NCBI GenBank assembly: GCA_910890315.1 | Contig: CAJVGD010000005.1 | Coordinates: 1,302,001 to 1,366,000 of the forward strand | Direction of reading: 5' to 3' | DNA length: 64,000 nucleotides | Source of the DNA: Serendipita indica DSM 11827 | Taxonomy: Eukaryota > Basidiomycota > Agaricomycetes > Sebacinales > Serendipitaceae | Part shown: positions 49,778 to 60,715 of the stretch, one piece after another | Position numbering within the stretch: the stretch's first letter is position 1 | Layout of the letters: each line of letters starts with the position of its first letter | Notes under the pieces: generated by a model | Databases searched by the model: none | What the model was told of the DNA's origin: nothing | What the model saw: the letters and a program-made list of their open reading frames with translations, nothing else | Translations under genes and position numbers: made by a program

Positions 49778-51709
49778 GTCTGCAAACAAATCGAGTCTGT
49801 TCAGCCATCCTCTCGCCCAGATTGAAATTTACTCACAGCGAGCGGGCAGCAGGAGCGAGCGAGGGCGGCTTTGACAAACACTGGCCAGCAGAGTCTTGAG
49901 AGAGCGAAAGCAAAGTCGTAAATATCTTGAAGCTACTTGGACTCTTCGAGGGCGAGGGGGCAGCGAATACCACCGACGAGGTAGAGTCCAAATACCCAGC
50001 AGAGCCCTGGGACAAGTCTTTTTGGGACCTTTTCGACCAGAGCTACGCCTTGCTTTGTTTCAACTCCGTTGGCAGCAACTCTATTGCCCGCTCTGGGTTC
50101 CTAACATTTATTTTTGAAAAATTATATTATTATTATAAAATTTATATTTATTATTTTTAATTTCCCTCCGGCGTCCCCCTTGAATCTCCGCGCGATTATT
50201 CGTCCCAGCCCGGGGTGTGGGTCACACTGAAACAAGTTCCCAAGAACTCGCCAGCGATATTGCCTGCGTTTTTTTCGTCAACGCTGAGAAGAGGCTCCGG
50301 CAATACACTGCCCCATCTCCCCCACCCTCCCAGAGTGCCATTTGGGTTCAAGCCCAGTTTCGAGTCGCGCGCGAATTCTTCGCCATTTTCAGCTCCGAGC
50401 ATACACCTCGCCAATTCCCCGTTCACTTCTCGAGTAGCACACCACGGGATTCTGGGCCGCTTCCAGTGGGCAAGAAGTCCTGTTAAGTGTGGGGCAACCC
50501 CGATGTTGGTTCCAATGCAGTTTCTCTGTGACACAATATTGTCACAGACGCGCCTCTTTCCAACGCCTATGTACTGCGAGCGCCCCGGGGCCTGCTAGGA
50601 GCCCACGCCTCGAGAGGTTCGACGAGCCACCGACCTCGCGGATTCATTTTATAATGCCAGTTTCAAGAGGCTAACATGTCAGTTTCACTAAGAAGCACGG
50701 CCCGACGTGCATATCTACTACCCTGCCACACATCCCACTGCTATGCTCAGCCTCTGCGTCGTTTCCATACCAACCCAGCGTCTCTATTCTGGCTAAAGAG
50801 CTGCAGACTATGCTACTCAGGAGGTCAATCGGTGCTGTGAGCTCTTATCAAGTCAACACCTAGTAGAGAGAGGAGGGCGTTGCACAGGCCGTAATATTGC
50901 GTGCCGCTCGGCGTCTGAGGACACTTATCAGTCTCATTGAAACTCAGTCGTATGGGTTTTTGTCAGTCAAACCTATGACGGTGGTCAACTTGGGGGGGGG
51001 CAAAATTGCCGCTGCGACCAATCTCACACGCGCTTGCAAGCGCCTCCCAGGTGTGTGGCATGCACAACTCGTGCGTCTAGCCTAGGTTGTTGGCATATTT
51101 ATTACACGAGAGGGGGGGGGAGGCAAAGACGCAAGCCGGTGCATCACCCGGCGAGTCTGGAATTGAAGAGCATGACCACCGTCTGTGGTTCCACGTTGTT
51201 CTTTGGCATATTTCTCATCATCGGCTCACAATTCTCCTTCTCCACCTGAGGCACGAGCTCGCCTTGTGAACGCGGGTCGGGTAAGCAGCGAGCCGAATCC
51301 AAGAATGCCAGTGGCTGACATATCATTCAGATGACGAGGGAACTTGGGTTTTGTGCCCGAACTGTGATCGCTCGTTCGCAGCCACTTATAATGGCCTCTT
51401 CTACGCCGGCATTCGCCTATCGAATGTCGCTATCCTATTGAAATATACATAACGTAAACCACTTAAGCCATGCCATGACGCTTGTCATAGCGGGGCCACG
51501 GGCTTCGGCACTCAAGGGGCCGCCCTCGCACGCGGCGATAACAGGTAAGGAGTACGGTTTCTCGTGCTCTAAAGACAGCATGAAAAGCGTAGAGGTTGTC
51601 TCATAACACAGAGTTGTATACCGACACACGATTTGACCCCTCCCTCCGCGTGGCGATTTTGAACGAATATTTCGTCGACTGTTATCTGGCTCTTTTATTC
51701 GACTTAATC
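49778..51709. other. 1.9-kb intergenic region with AT-only tract and G9 tracts
   Basis: Promoter and 5' UTR of the GATA gene should lie near 49778-50100. A nearly pure A/T stretch runs about 50104-50162. Two runs of nine G lie at 50992-51000 and 51112-51120. Small open frames such as the minus 50196-50534 show no family motif. The promoter of EMC10 should lie near 51600-51709. Confidence 0.4.
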
Positions 51710-52892
51710 ATGCTCAAATATCTTGTACTCATTACGGCTATCTTCCATTCGGCCTGGGGAGCGCAATACAACTTGCATCATCGTGTTTTCGTCCCGGGAA
51801 AGCCTTCCGACTCGTCCAAATATGCATTAAAGGGAACTGTTGATATTGATACGACCACCGGTGAGCCTAATAGCCTGATGCAGCAGCTCTGGAAAGACCC
51901 AACATTTGACACGTCTCACAAGGTTCTTCTTTCGCAGCTTCTTTCACACCGGTTCCAACCAAGTATGATCAATTATTGCGTGATTTCCAGAAATCCATCG
52001 ACGAACCCCATGCATTGTACCAAGTCGCACTAGAACTCCCAGACTATGATGAAAATATGTGGCCGATGACCTCTATCAAAGCTGTAAGTTATCTTCTAAT
52101 CGAGGTGGAAACACAAGCACTTATCGTCCTCCTCTCGCTCAATGCCGAACCATGAACCCGTGGGCTGGCGTCGGATATTTCTCTCCATGGTCATTATATG
52201 ACATGATTTGACATTCTATGCGACATTATGCGTATCTACCCGCTTCGACGTTCAATTTTGGCCACGGACTCCCTTGGTCGCACCCCAACCCACCTCGCAA
52301 CACGCTAAACAGTGCCACTTGCCAAAAGCCAGCGGAGAACGCATATGGGTACATGTCTCGCACGCTGGAATCGCACACGCGCTCAGCTATTGGCTTATGG
52401 ACACCCCTGACGACGGCACTTGCCCACCGTCGTTGTCGCCCGTCGGGGCTCGCGGAGAGTGGAACTCGACCGTTATTGTCAAATCTTCACTTCCTGCTCC
52501 GGTGTATGTCTTCTCATTTGTGTTCTGTGACCATATACCTTCTCTCTCGCCTCCCTACCGAGACACACGTCTCCAAGTGCGACAGTTATCCCTCATTACT
52601 AGATTACGACGATCGATAGCTAACTTTCTGGTAGTCCGCAACTTCGTGTGCCACCTCCATTAACACCAGAGGGCAATCCCGTCGTCCCCGAAGTCGAAAA
52701 GACGTTTATACAAAAGTACTGGATGCATCTAATTGGTGGATTCCTGCTTATCTGTGTGTTCTTTTTCGCGCTAATCTTGAGCGTTTATAACTTACAATCA
52801 TCTCCTTATCCGTAGCTTTCCTCGCACCGATACCGGAGGAAGAAGGACAATCTGGACAGCAGCAGCAAGGAAGCAGTGCCGGTTCGAAGTGA
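51710..52892 (+). CDS. EMC10: EMC10-like ER membrane protein complex subunit
   Basis: A subunit of the ER membrane complex, which inserts tail-anchored and multi-pass proteins. The start MLKYLVLITAIFHSAWGAQY at 51710 is a signal peptide. Lumenal segments follow: LHHRVFVPGKPSDSSKYALK, YQVALELPDYDENMWPMTSI, and SGERIWVHVSHAGIAHALSY. The part near 52640-52740 reads LTPEGNPVVPEVEKTFIQKY then WMHLIGGFLLI, a membrane helix. After a last intron comes FLAPIPEEEGQSGQQQQGSS before the stop at 52890-52892, the typical short acidic then Gly/Gln cytosolic end of EMC10. About 230 residues in about five exons. Confidence 0.75.
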
Positions 52893-53214
52893 TCGCCTCG
52901 ACTCTCCCAATCAGCAACATCGGGTCGTCGTGGATGCAGTGCTCGCACATTTTATCTGGCCGACGAGCTGTGCAGTTTGTTTACTCTCTTATGGTATACA
53001 GCCCTGCGTTCACACTATATGCCCACCATGAGAAAACCGGCAAGTGATTCGCGTTCATTTCACACCTGAGCGCGATTCCGTGACATGAGAACGACTTACC
53101 TGACTGAATCAATTGCAGCCGGGATGATAAGTAGATAGAATTCGTTGAGAGCAAGTTGAAAACAGAGGACTATCTTTGCTCACTGACCAGAAGGGTAGGA
53201 GCATCAGTATGATT
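52893..53214. other. intergenic, 3' flanks of EMC10 and the F-box gene
   Basis: 322 bp between two convergent genes. No gene or repeat is visible. Confidence 0.4.
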
Positions 53215-54860
53215 TTACAGAAACAGCAGATCGGATGGCCATATTCCTGGTTCGCAGACCAGGATATCGTCTGTAAGAATACGTCGGTACGGCAGCGTAC
53301 TTTCCAACGGAAAGAGGATCCCTCTGATATCCTCCGATGTCAGAATCGACGGTTCGCTAACAACCTCGCCCAACTTGATTTCGAAAGGCGACGGCGTCCC
53401 GCGACGTATTGGACGCGGGTTGAAGTCGAGAATGCCTCGATCCCATATTACTTCTGCATGGGGTGGGCGGTTCCCTGAATAGAGTCCTTTGTCGCCGTGG
53501 AAGACGGTCTGATAGTGGCCGGCAGTTGGACGAGGGTGGTACCGATCTCGATTTCGTGCATACCATAGTGTGTAGTCACTCTGCTTGAAAATTCGGCTGA
53601 GGGGTGGACCCCAGGCGTTCCAAGCCAGCTTGTTTCGAAGGTCACCTGCGTCGTCCAGGCTCTGAACGAATCGGTCGAGCTTTTGCTTGGAAATCACACA
53701 AACGATGTGCTGCGAACCCCCGATGCACATTACCCTGAGGAGGAAGATGTCTAGAGTTCGATCCAGAACATACTCTTCTCCACAGGTTCCGCGCTCGGCA
53801 AAATCTTGAGACCCACATTCAGAAACTGACATGGCATCCGGTGGGATGAGTCGACGATACTTAAGAGTGTGAAGCGATACCACCCATAGCACACGATCGT
53901 AACCTGCATAGAGGACGACGGCCCGTTGGGACGATAGGAAAGCGAAGAAATGAACACACGTTAGGACCTAGGAGATTTGAGTAGTGACCTTCAAAAGTTC
54001 AGAACTCACCGCGAGCTGCCGACCACATTCCCAATCCCAGATCACGATCGTGTGCTGTTCGCGGAAATGCGCTCGAGAATTCTTGATAGTGATGCTGACG
54101 AGGTTTTCGTAGAGATTTATTTCCTCGAGGCGTCCCCACTCAGCACTACAGAGGCCTTCTGTGTTGTTAGGATCGAAAGAAAGTGTCTGCGGTTCATGGG
54201 ACAAGTCGCCGGCCAGAGGAAATAAATAAACCATATAGCTAGTATTGTGTGAGCAATAAAATTGTGCAGTAATGACTCACCTTGGATGTTTCCCTGATGG
54301 TTCAACTTTCGTCTCTGCAACAGCAAGAATATTGCGTTGACGTGATATGGCAACTCGACGCAGGAGGCCTTCCTTTGTAAGACTGATTCTCAAGTCTATT
54401 TCTCTCTGTTTGCTAGTATATCTGCAGCTCGTGAGTTGCAGCGTGGAAGTCTCTCCCGGTCCAAGGAATGGGTCGTCAGCCCCAGCTCGAACAATCACAC
54501 CATCGGTGATCATGTAGTCTGGTACTTGCTGCGGGGCCGCACGTCGGAATCTACGTGCGTCTCCTTGTAACAGTGCCCTCTGGTCGCGGACAAAGTTTGC
54601 CCAGACGTCAGACAATGGCCGCGTTCGAGGATAAACGAGGACACATCCATGTTCATATAGATCTATGATGACCTTGACGTCGTTGCTGGTGTCGATTATG
54701 TCTTTAAGACGGTTCGATACCTATTGTCGATGAAAAGCTGCACTCTCCTGCATCAAGAACACACTTGACGGCAATGAAGAATGCTTAATGGGTGAGAGAC
54801 AAACATAATCTCCAGAATTAGTTCCGTTGGGAGAATGTTGATCGAGGAGTTGTCGCCCAT
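53215..54860 (-). CDS. F-box protein, Agaricomycete type
   Basis: Likely substrate adaptor of an SCF ubiquitin ligase. The ATG at 54858-54860 gives MGDNSSINILPTELILEIMF, followed by VSHPLSILHCRQ and, after an intron, VSNRLKDIIDTSNDVKVIID, matching the F-box pattern LPxEL...L..RQVS. The rest has no recognised substrate domain: WANFVRDQRALLQGDARRFR, GPGETSTLQLTSC, LRRVAISRQRNILAVAETKV, then ENLVSITIKNSRAHFREQHT with VIWDWECGRQLA, which recalls WD-like strands seen in fungal F-box families. The last exon ends ILVCEPGIWPSDLLFL at 53215. About 480 residues. Such families expand strongly in basidiomycetes. The start lies 22 bp from the transposon relic's second frame. Confidence 0.7.
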
Positions 54861-54882
54861 AGCTGTTGTGGACAGGTCCAGG

Positions 54883-56024
54883 TCATATTGCCGTCACTTG
54901 GACACTGACCACATCATTGATCCGTTCAAGCCATAACTTCGTCACTCTCGTTTTCCTAAGAAACCGATGTTTCATTGACTTTAACAAGCAATGACTCACC
55001 GCATACATGACAAGTTCCGATGCGTGGCCTTGGATGGCCACCTCCTCAATATCGCCCTCACTGTCGCTCTGCAGCTCCTCGTCCAGGACCTCGAAGAGAG
55101 TATCTGCCTCACAATCATCCGAGGTTTCTTCAGCAGTTTCGCGCTCTTCAGCAGGTTCAATGATCTCGTCAATAGGTGGGATCGCCCCACGTATCCGTCC
55201 TCGCTCCTTGAGGATATTGACAAGCTCTATGAGCGCCTTTTCAACCTCGGTGCACTGCTCAAGCTCTGTTGGTTGTGACCGGTTGAACTCGGGGTTGCTA
55301 TAACGTGCCGATTCCTGCACCTTGCTGTCCTTGCAGAGCTGTTCCAACTGTTCCAATGCTGCGACTGTCGAGTCATTCTCGATATCAGCAGACTCTACAG
55401 ATCCTTCTTCGGCATGCCGTTTGATTCCTTCGAGCTTGTAGCTATTCAGCCATAGTAAACGCACCACAGTCACAGTTTGGACCGACAAAAAATTTACGCC
55501 TTACAAAACGATTTGACCCATCCATTTCTCTTCAATTTATCTTCTTCATTCACATCGAGTTTCGCCTCAAACCACTCCCGTTTTGCAATGAGCATTGTGA
55601 CGCTCACAGTTGCCTTTCGGGACAACATCTGCTGCACCCACAAGGCTAATGCCTGCTCAACTTGTGGAGCGGTGACAACACGTAGTCTTCGAGATGAGAG
55701 TGCACCAGGATATGCCTTTGCCCTTTCCTCAATTTCCTTTCGCTGCTTGATCTTCCGGGACAATGTTGACTGGTCGAAGATGAGTGGATCTTCCTTTCTG
55801 TTTCTAAAGTGCTCGACAACTTGTGATTGTCTCCAGCCCTCAGGAAGCGAGTCACATTGTTGGTAGACTGTCAGCCAGTCATGCAAGGTCAGGTTGGACC
55901 CCTTTTGCCCGTCTTTTGGCAAAGCAGAAGTAGATGGCGCATCTTTTGTTGACTTGTGTCGTTTTGCTGGCGGATTGATCGACGGTGGAGGCCGTTGTTT
56001 GCGCTTCTTGTCCAGTGCAGCCAT
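54883..56024 (-). mobile_element. pogo/Tc5-type DNA transposon relic without catalytic domain
   Basis: Two adjoining minus-strand frames. The first, from the ATG at 56022-56024 to 55494, gives MAALDKKRKQRPPPSINPPA and then a helix-turn-helix pair of CENP-B/Tc5 type: LTLHDWLTVYQQCDSLPEGW, STLSRKIKQRKEIEERAK, VEQALALWVQQMLSRKATVS and VNEEDKLKRNGWVKSFCKA. The second, 54883-55488, starts near LLWLNSYKLEGIKRHAEEGS and has NDSTVAALEQLEQLC and PAEERETAEETSDDCEAD, like the acidic C-terminal tail of such transposases. No DDE catalytic domain lies between. A gtaagg donor and a tag acceptor just before YKLEG would almost join the two, but leave the frame one base out. I could not find terminal inverted repeats. 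A domesticated DNA-binding protein is the alternative. Confidence 0.6.
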
Positions 56025-56560
56025 GGAGGGCACTTACTAGAGCCAGTGCTGTACTCCTCCACCCGCTCTTTAAAGGCTTGTATTTGCCTCCCTATTTACA
56101 CAAAATGACACAATAAGGCCGGTGTTAAATGTGGTCGGCATCGGCCGCTCTCACAGTCCGTACTACTGCATATCGGCCCATCAGTTTTATGCGTACCTGC
56201 ACTAGCGGTCCATTAGTCAGCATCCAACGTGTACTCATTAGCATAAATGACACTATAAAATCTTTAGATAGACGATCTTTCAGACGCAGAATCCGCTGGA
56301 TTGCATCTAAGTTCAAACTATTGGAACAGGAAGTAACGACAACTTTGGACGGCACTTCAAATTTGCTTCTGTTAAATGCCGTGGGCAATAAAGTCCACGA
56401 ATCAAGGTTAGAGAGGATGGGGGGGATTGATGGGTAAGGTAGGCTACGTTGTTGCGAGACGATGGTAAGTACTACAGTTGAGGGGACACAATTTGGATGA
56501 GCCAAGCAGAACGAGAGATGCGTCTATGATGATGTGATGGGGGGTAACAAGGGTTGGGAT
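56025..56560. other. intergenic upstream of the relic, downstream of KCH1
   Basis: About 540 bp. Frames at 56125-56505 (both strands) have no family features. It should include the KCH1 3' UTR near 56450-56560. Confidence 0.4.
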
Positions 56561-58479
56561 TTAGTATGCCTGACCACCTTCCCATTTGGAACCGTTTCGC
56601 GATGGTTGTTGGCGCGGTGGCGGCTGCTGTTGGTTCTGGTACCCTTGAGACTGTTGTTGCTGATAGTACGCGTTCTCGTCGTAGTAACCTTGGTATTGCT
56701 GCTGATTTGCTCCGTATCCCCCATAGGCATTACCATAGCCTTGATTGGGGTATCCGTTATAATCAACACCGTACGGGTCGGGTGTTCTCCTGTCTCGGTA
56801 TTGATCCTGAGCGTAGGCATTGTTGCCGTATGCTCCTCCGTATGCCTGAGAGGAATGTCAGCAATCAGATGATCAAGGTACAAAATTTGACGCACATCAT
56901 AAGCATTGGCGGGAGTTGGTCCACGATGGATCGAAGCGTTGGCTGGCGTGGCACCGCGCGCAATCGCAGCCTTGGAAGCATAGTCGTCGTGTTCCCCATT
57001 TAGAGTGCTCGCGTCGTCATGAAGGCTGACCGCGTACGCAGCATATCCGGGTTGAGGAGGATACGCATTGGGATCATATGCCGGCATGGGGGGATAGTCT
57101 GGCATGTAGGCACCTCCTTTATAGTCGCTGTCCTTGCCCGACCAGTAACTTTCTTTGCCGGTTCGGATCGAGGCGGCGTAACGACTATTGGCGACCGTCT
57201 TGAGATCATCTTCGTCATCGTCCAAGGAGATTGTAGGCAATGTCGGTTGCGGGAGAGCTGCCTGTGCGCCACCTTTGTTCTTGAGATGAGAGAAATCGCC
57301 CGCGGCTTCCTTTGCAGCCAATTGACGTTCGCGCTTCTCGCGCTGCTTCCGCTTTCTCTTGATCAACTCTTCGATGCGCTAGTGATGGTCAGTCGTTGTC
57401 TAGGTTCAACGGAGTGTTTCACCTTGTCGACCTTGTGGCAGCAATATTCTTTGAGGTTGCCTCGGATATAGCACAGCAACGGCACATAGAGAATGGCTGC
57501 GATGATCAAGAGCAGGAGCGAACCCAAAAAGATGAGCACTGTGAACACGATGGCCACGAGAAGACCGTTGGTGACCATGTCGTTGGAATCAAAGTACTTT
57601 TTAAGATCCCACCAATCACTCTTTGGATCGCGTTTCGCCAGGTAGAACGAATAGAGGGTGAGCGCGTTGATCGTTTGACGAGGGCCGTCGGCGAGGAGTA
57701 ACCGTTTCCACTCTGTTCACACGTTATTTCGGGAGCGTGGGCCGTTGTGAATGCACTGACCTTTGAATGTGAAGAAGATGAAGAAGGCAAAATCATCTTT
57801 CTTCTTGGTAGAATCGTTGATGTGGCAGAAGAGACAGAAGTGGTCGTACGAGCCTGGAGCGGAATGAGACCTTGGGAGCGGACAAGGGATAATATTGAAC
57901 GTACGAAGACTGTAGTAATTCTGTGCCATCACGTTGGTGAACGCGAATGAGATATCCCTACTTGCGATGATTTTCTTCGATTTCCGCGCTTCATAGGCGA
58001 GCTGTCGTTTTGGGACACCGGTTTAGCGGGAAATGAAACCCAAAGGCTAGCCCAAACGTACCAGGAGGAAAGAGAAGATGATGCATCCGACGAAGAGCCA
58101 CTTGGCGATGCTAAACGGAATGGCGACGCAACCTTCCTTCTGCGTGCACGAGTCGAAAATCTTGTTCGACCATTTGTCCGACGTTAACATGGTCGTTGCA
58201 GTATAAATATCCGAAATGTAGACGAGGAATGACTTGATGACCAGGATGTAGACCCAGACATATCTGGCGCCGATGGTCAGCGGGCTGGCGAGAATTCACA
58301 CAAATAATCGAGAGACGTACTGAAGTCGGACAGAAAAGGACTTTGAGTGAAACTCGCGAGTGTCGATGAAATCAAACTGGTTGCAGCGTGAGCAAACGGC
58401 GTGTCTCGGGGGGTTGTAACGGGCTTGCCTTGTGATCTGGAACGACCTCTCGCTTCCATTTGGGGCCTGTACAGCACAT
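56561..58479 (-). CDS. KCH1: KCH1/PRM6-type low-affinity K+ channel
   Basis: Fungal plasma-membrane K+ transporter linked to calcium signalling. The ATG at 58477-58479 gives MCCTGPKWKREVVPDHK, the family start, joined across an intron (58377-58428) to FDFIDTREFHSKSFSVRLQY. Membrane segments follow: VWVYILVIKSFLVYISDIYT, AKWLFVGCIIFSFLLLAYEA, then RKSKKIIASRDISFAFTNVM with AQNYYSLRTF. Next are EWKRLLLADGPRQTINALTL, SNDMVTNGLLVAIVFTVLIF, IRGNLKEYCCHKVDKR and IEELIKRKRKQREKRERQLA. The last exons are cytosolic, Tyr/Gln/Gly-rich (YGGYGANQQQYQGYYDENAY), ending KWEGGQAY at 56561. About 530 residues. The first intron starts with GC, not GT. Confidence 0.87.
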
Positions 58480-58754
58480 TGAAGGGGACAAGGAGCGTCT
58501 TGCTTAGGGGCTGAGATGACCTGCGAAAAGGCGGGGTGGTCTGGCGTCTCTGGCCGGCGAGTGAGACCGAGGGCTTGCTGCGAAAGTGCACAGAGAGAGG
58601 GAAAGTGCAGCAAGAAAACCCGCAAAAGAGTGGAGGGGCTAGCTAATATAAGATGCTGGTATGCTGGGTCAGGAAGAGGCGGATTCCAAGTAATGGCTGT
58701 GCCCAAACTCGGCGCGTACTTGTCTCCATTGTCGTTGGAAATCCGAGCTAAAAA

Positions 58755-60676
58755 ATGACGACTGTCCAGAAGATCAAAGAAATTGAAGATGAAATGGTAT
58801 GCATCCGATAACATCTCCCAGCGCGCCCTCTAACGCCAGCGGCAGGCGAGAAGTAAGTACAAATGATCACAATGGCGCCCATTGACGGCGCCTGTAGCCC
58901 AGAAAAACAAGGCAAGTTGTATCCAGATAGCGTACATAGGTCACTAAACACATCACAGGCCACCAGGTGAGTTTATCGACCTCGCCACTCGACACCAGCC
59001 GATACGGCCATTTCGGACCCATCGTCATGGACCCTGGTGGGGATCAGACTCTTGTCCAGAAGTTACGATAGCTCCCAGTTCGAAAGCAACTGTCTAACGG
59101 GCTACCTCGTGGTGTCATGGACCCCCACCATATCAAAATGTCTGTATTTGGACAAACTTGCTTACAAGAACTCAGCTATCATCTGGGTCTACTCAAGGCC
59201 AAACTTGCAAAGCTACGGAGGGAACTTCTCGCAGGTCCGTCTGGTGGTGGAGGTGGTGGGGGAGGCCCGGGGTTCGATGTAGCTAGGACCGGAGTCGCAT
59301 CTGTCGGATTTGTTGGGTAAGTCCGCGAGAAATTATCACAGACCTGCCTAACACGCACCCAGATTCCCGTCTGTCGGAAAGGTACGACCGACACGAGCAA
59401 AAACATACATCAATACAATGACCTCTGACAGTCTACACTCATGTCCAAATTGACGGGAACACACTCAGAGGTGGCAGCCTACGAGTTTACAACGTTGACA
59501 AGTGTTCCTGGCACCCTGCGATTACACGGCAGCCCAATTCAGGTATGTCCATCTTTTGGCAATTATATATGCTCACCTTTTCCCAGATTATCGACCTCCC
59601 CGGTATCATCGAAGGTGCCAAAGACGGTCGAGGTAGAGGTCGACAGGTTATTGCAGTCGCAAGAACATGCAACTTGATCTTCATCGTACTCGACGTCTTG
59701 AAGCCGCTACACGACAAGAAGATTCTCGAGGACGAGCTGGAAGGGTTTGGTATCCGGCTGAACAAGAAACCTCCAAACATTACAGTCAAAAAGAAGGAGA
59801 AAGGAGGCGAGCCATCTCATTTATCTCGTATCTGTTGGCTGACAAGACTAGGCATTGCGATAACGAACACTGTCCCCCTCACCAATATCGACCACGAAGA
59901 GATCAAGGCAGTTCTCAGTGAATACAGACTAGCGAATTGTGATGTCGCAATTCGTGAGCCGGGTTGCACGGCAGACGACCTCGTGGATGTCATCGAGGGC
60001 AACCGAGTCTATATCCCATGCATTTACGTACGTTTCGACTTGTATTCAGTATTCATTCGCTCATCGTACCCAGGTTCTGAACAAGGTATTTCTCCAGCTG
60101 GAGCAACCTCATCTCCTGATTCGCAATAGATTGATGCAATCTCGATCGAAGAACTGGATCTTCTCTACAAGGTACATACGTCGTCCCAATGTCAGGTTCA
60201 ATTATTGACTAGTAAAGATTCCACACTCCGTCCCAATCTCCTCCAAGGAATGGCTAAACATTGACGAACTACTGGATGCACTTTGGAATGCCCTCAATCT
60301 TGTTAGAGTGTACGTGGGCTTCGACTCCTCTCGTTACACAGGCTGATACAAGTAACAGATATACCAAACCACGAGGATTAGCACCCGACTATTCGGCACC
60401 AGTACGGACCACCAAAATTAACTCGCTTATCTCACGCGTAATAGGTCGTATTGAAACGAAACAAGGCGACAGTAGAAGACTTTTGCAATGCCATCCACAA
60501 GGAGATTGCAAAACAACTCAAATAGTACGCCTGTCTTCTCTTCCAACGTATTGTGTCTCACCTTCCATGATAGTGCAATCGTCTGGGGAACAAGCGCGAA
60601 GCACTCGCGCGGACAAAAAGTTGGGTTGGACCACGAATTGCAAGACGAAGACGTTGTACATATCGTGAAGAAATAA
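58755..60676 (+). CDS. RBG1: DRG1/RBG1 developmentally regulated GTP-binding protein
   Basis: A translation-associated GTPase bound by Tma46/DFRP1. The start [14 protein letters not shown] at 58755 joins [20 protein letters not shown] and [16 protein letters not shown]. The P-loop GFVGFPSVGKST crosses two introns, with FPSVGK in a 19-nt exon (59363-59381). Then [80 protein letters not shown] and KKKEKGG. Later exons read [60 protein letters not shown] and [20 protein letters not shown] with EDVVHIVKK, the TGS domain. All G motifs (GFPSVGKS, DLPG, NKID) are present. About 370 residues in about 13 exons, the most split gene here. Confidence 0.9.
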
Positions 60677-60715
60677 ACAACCGGCGCGACAATGCCATTG
60701 GACCAACCCGCCTCG

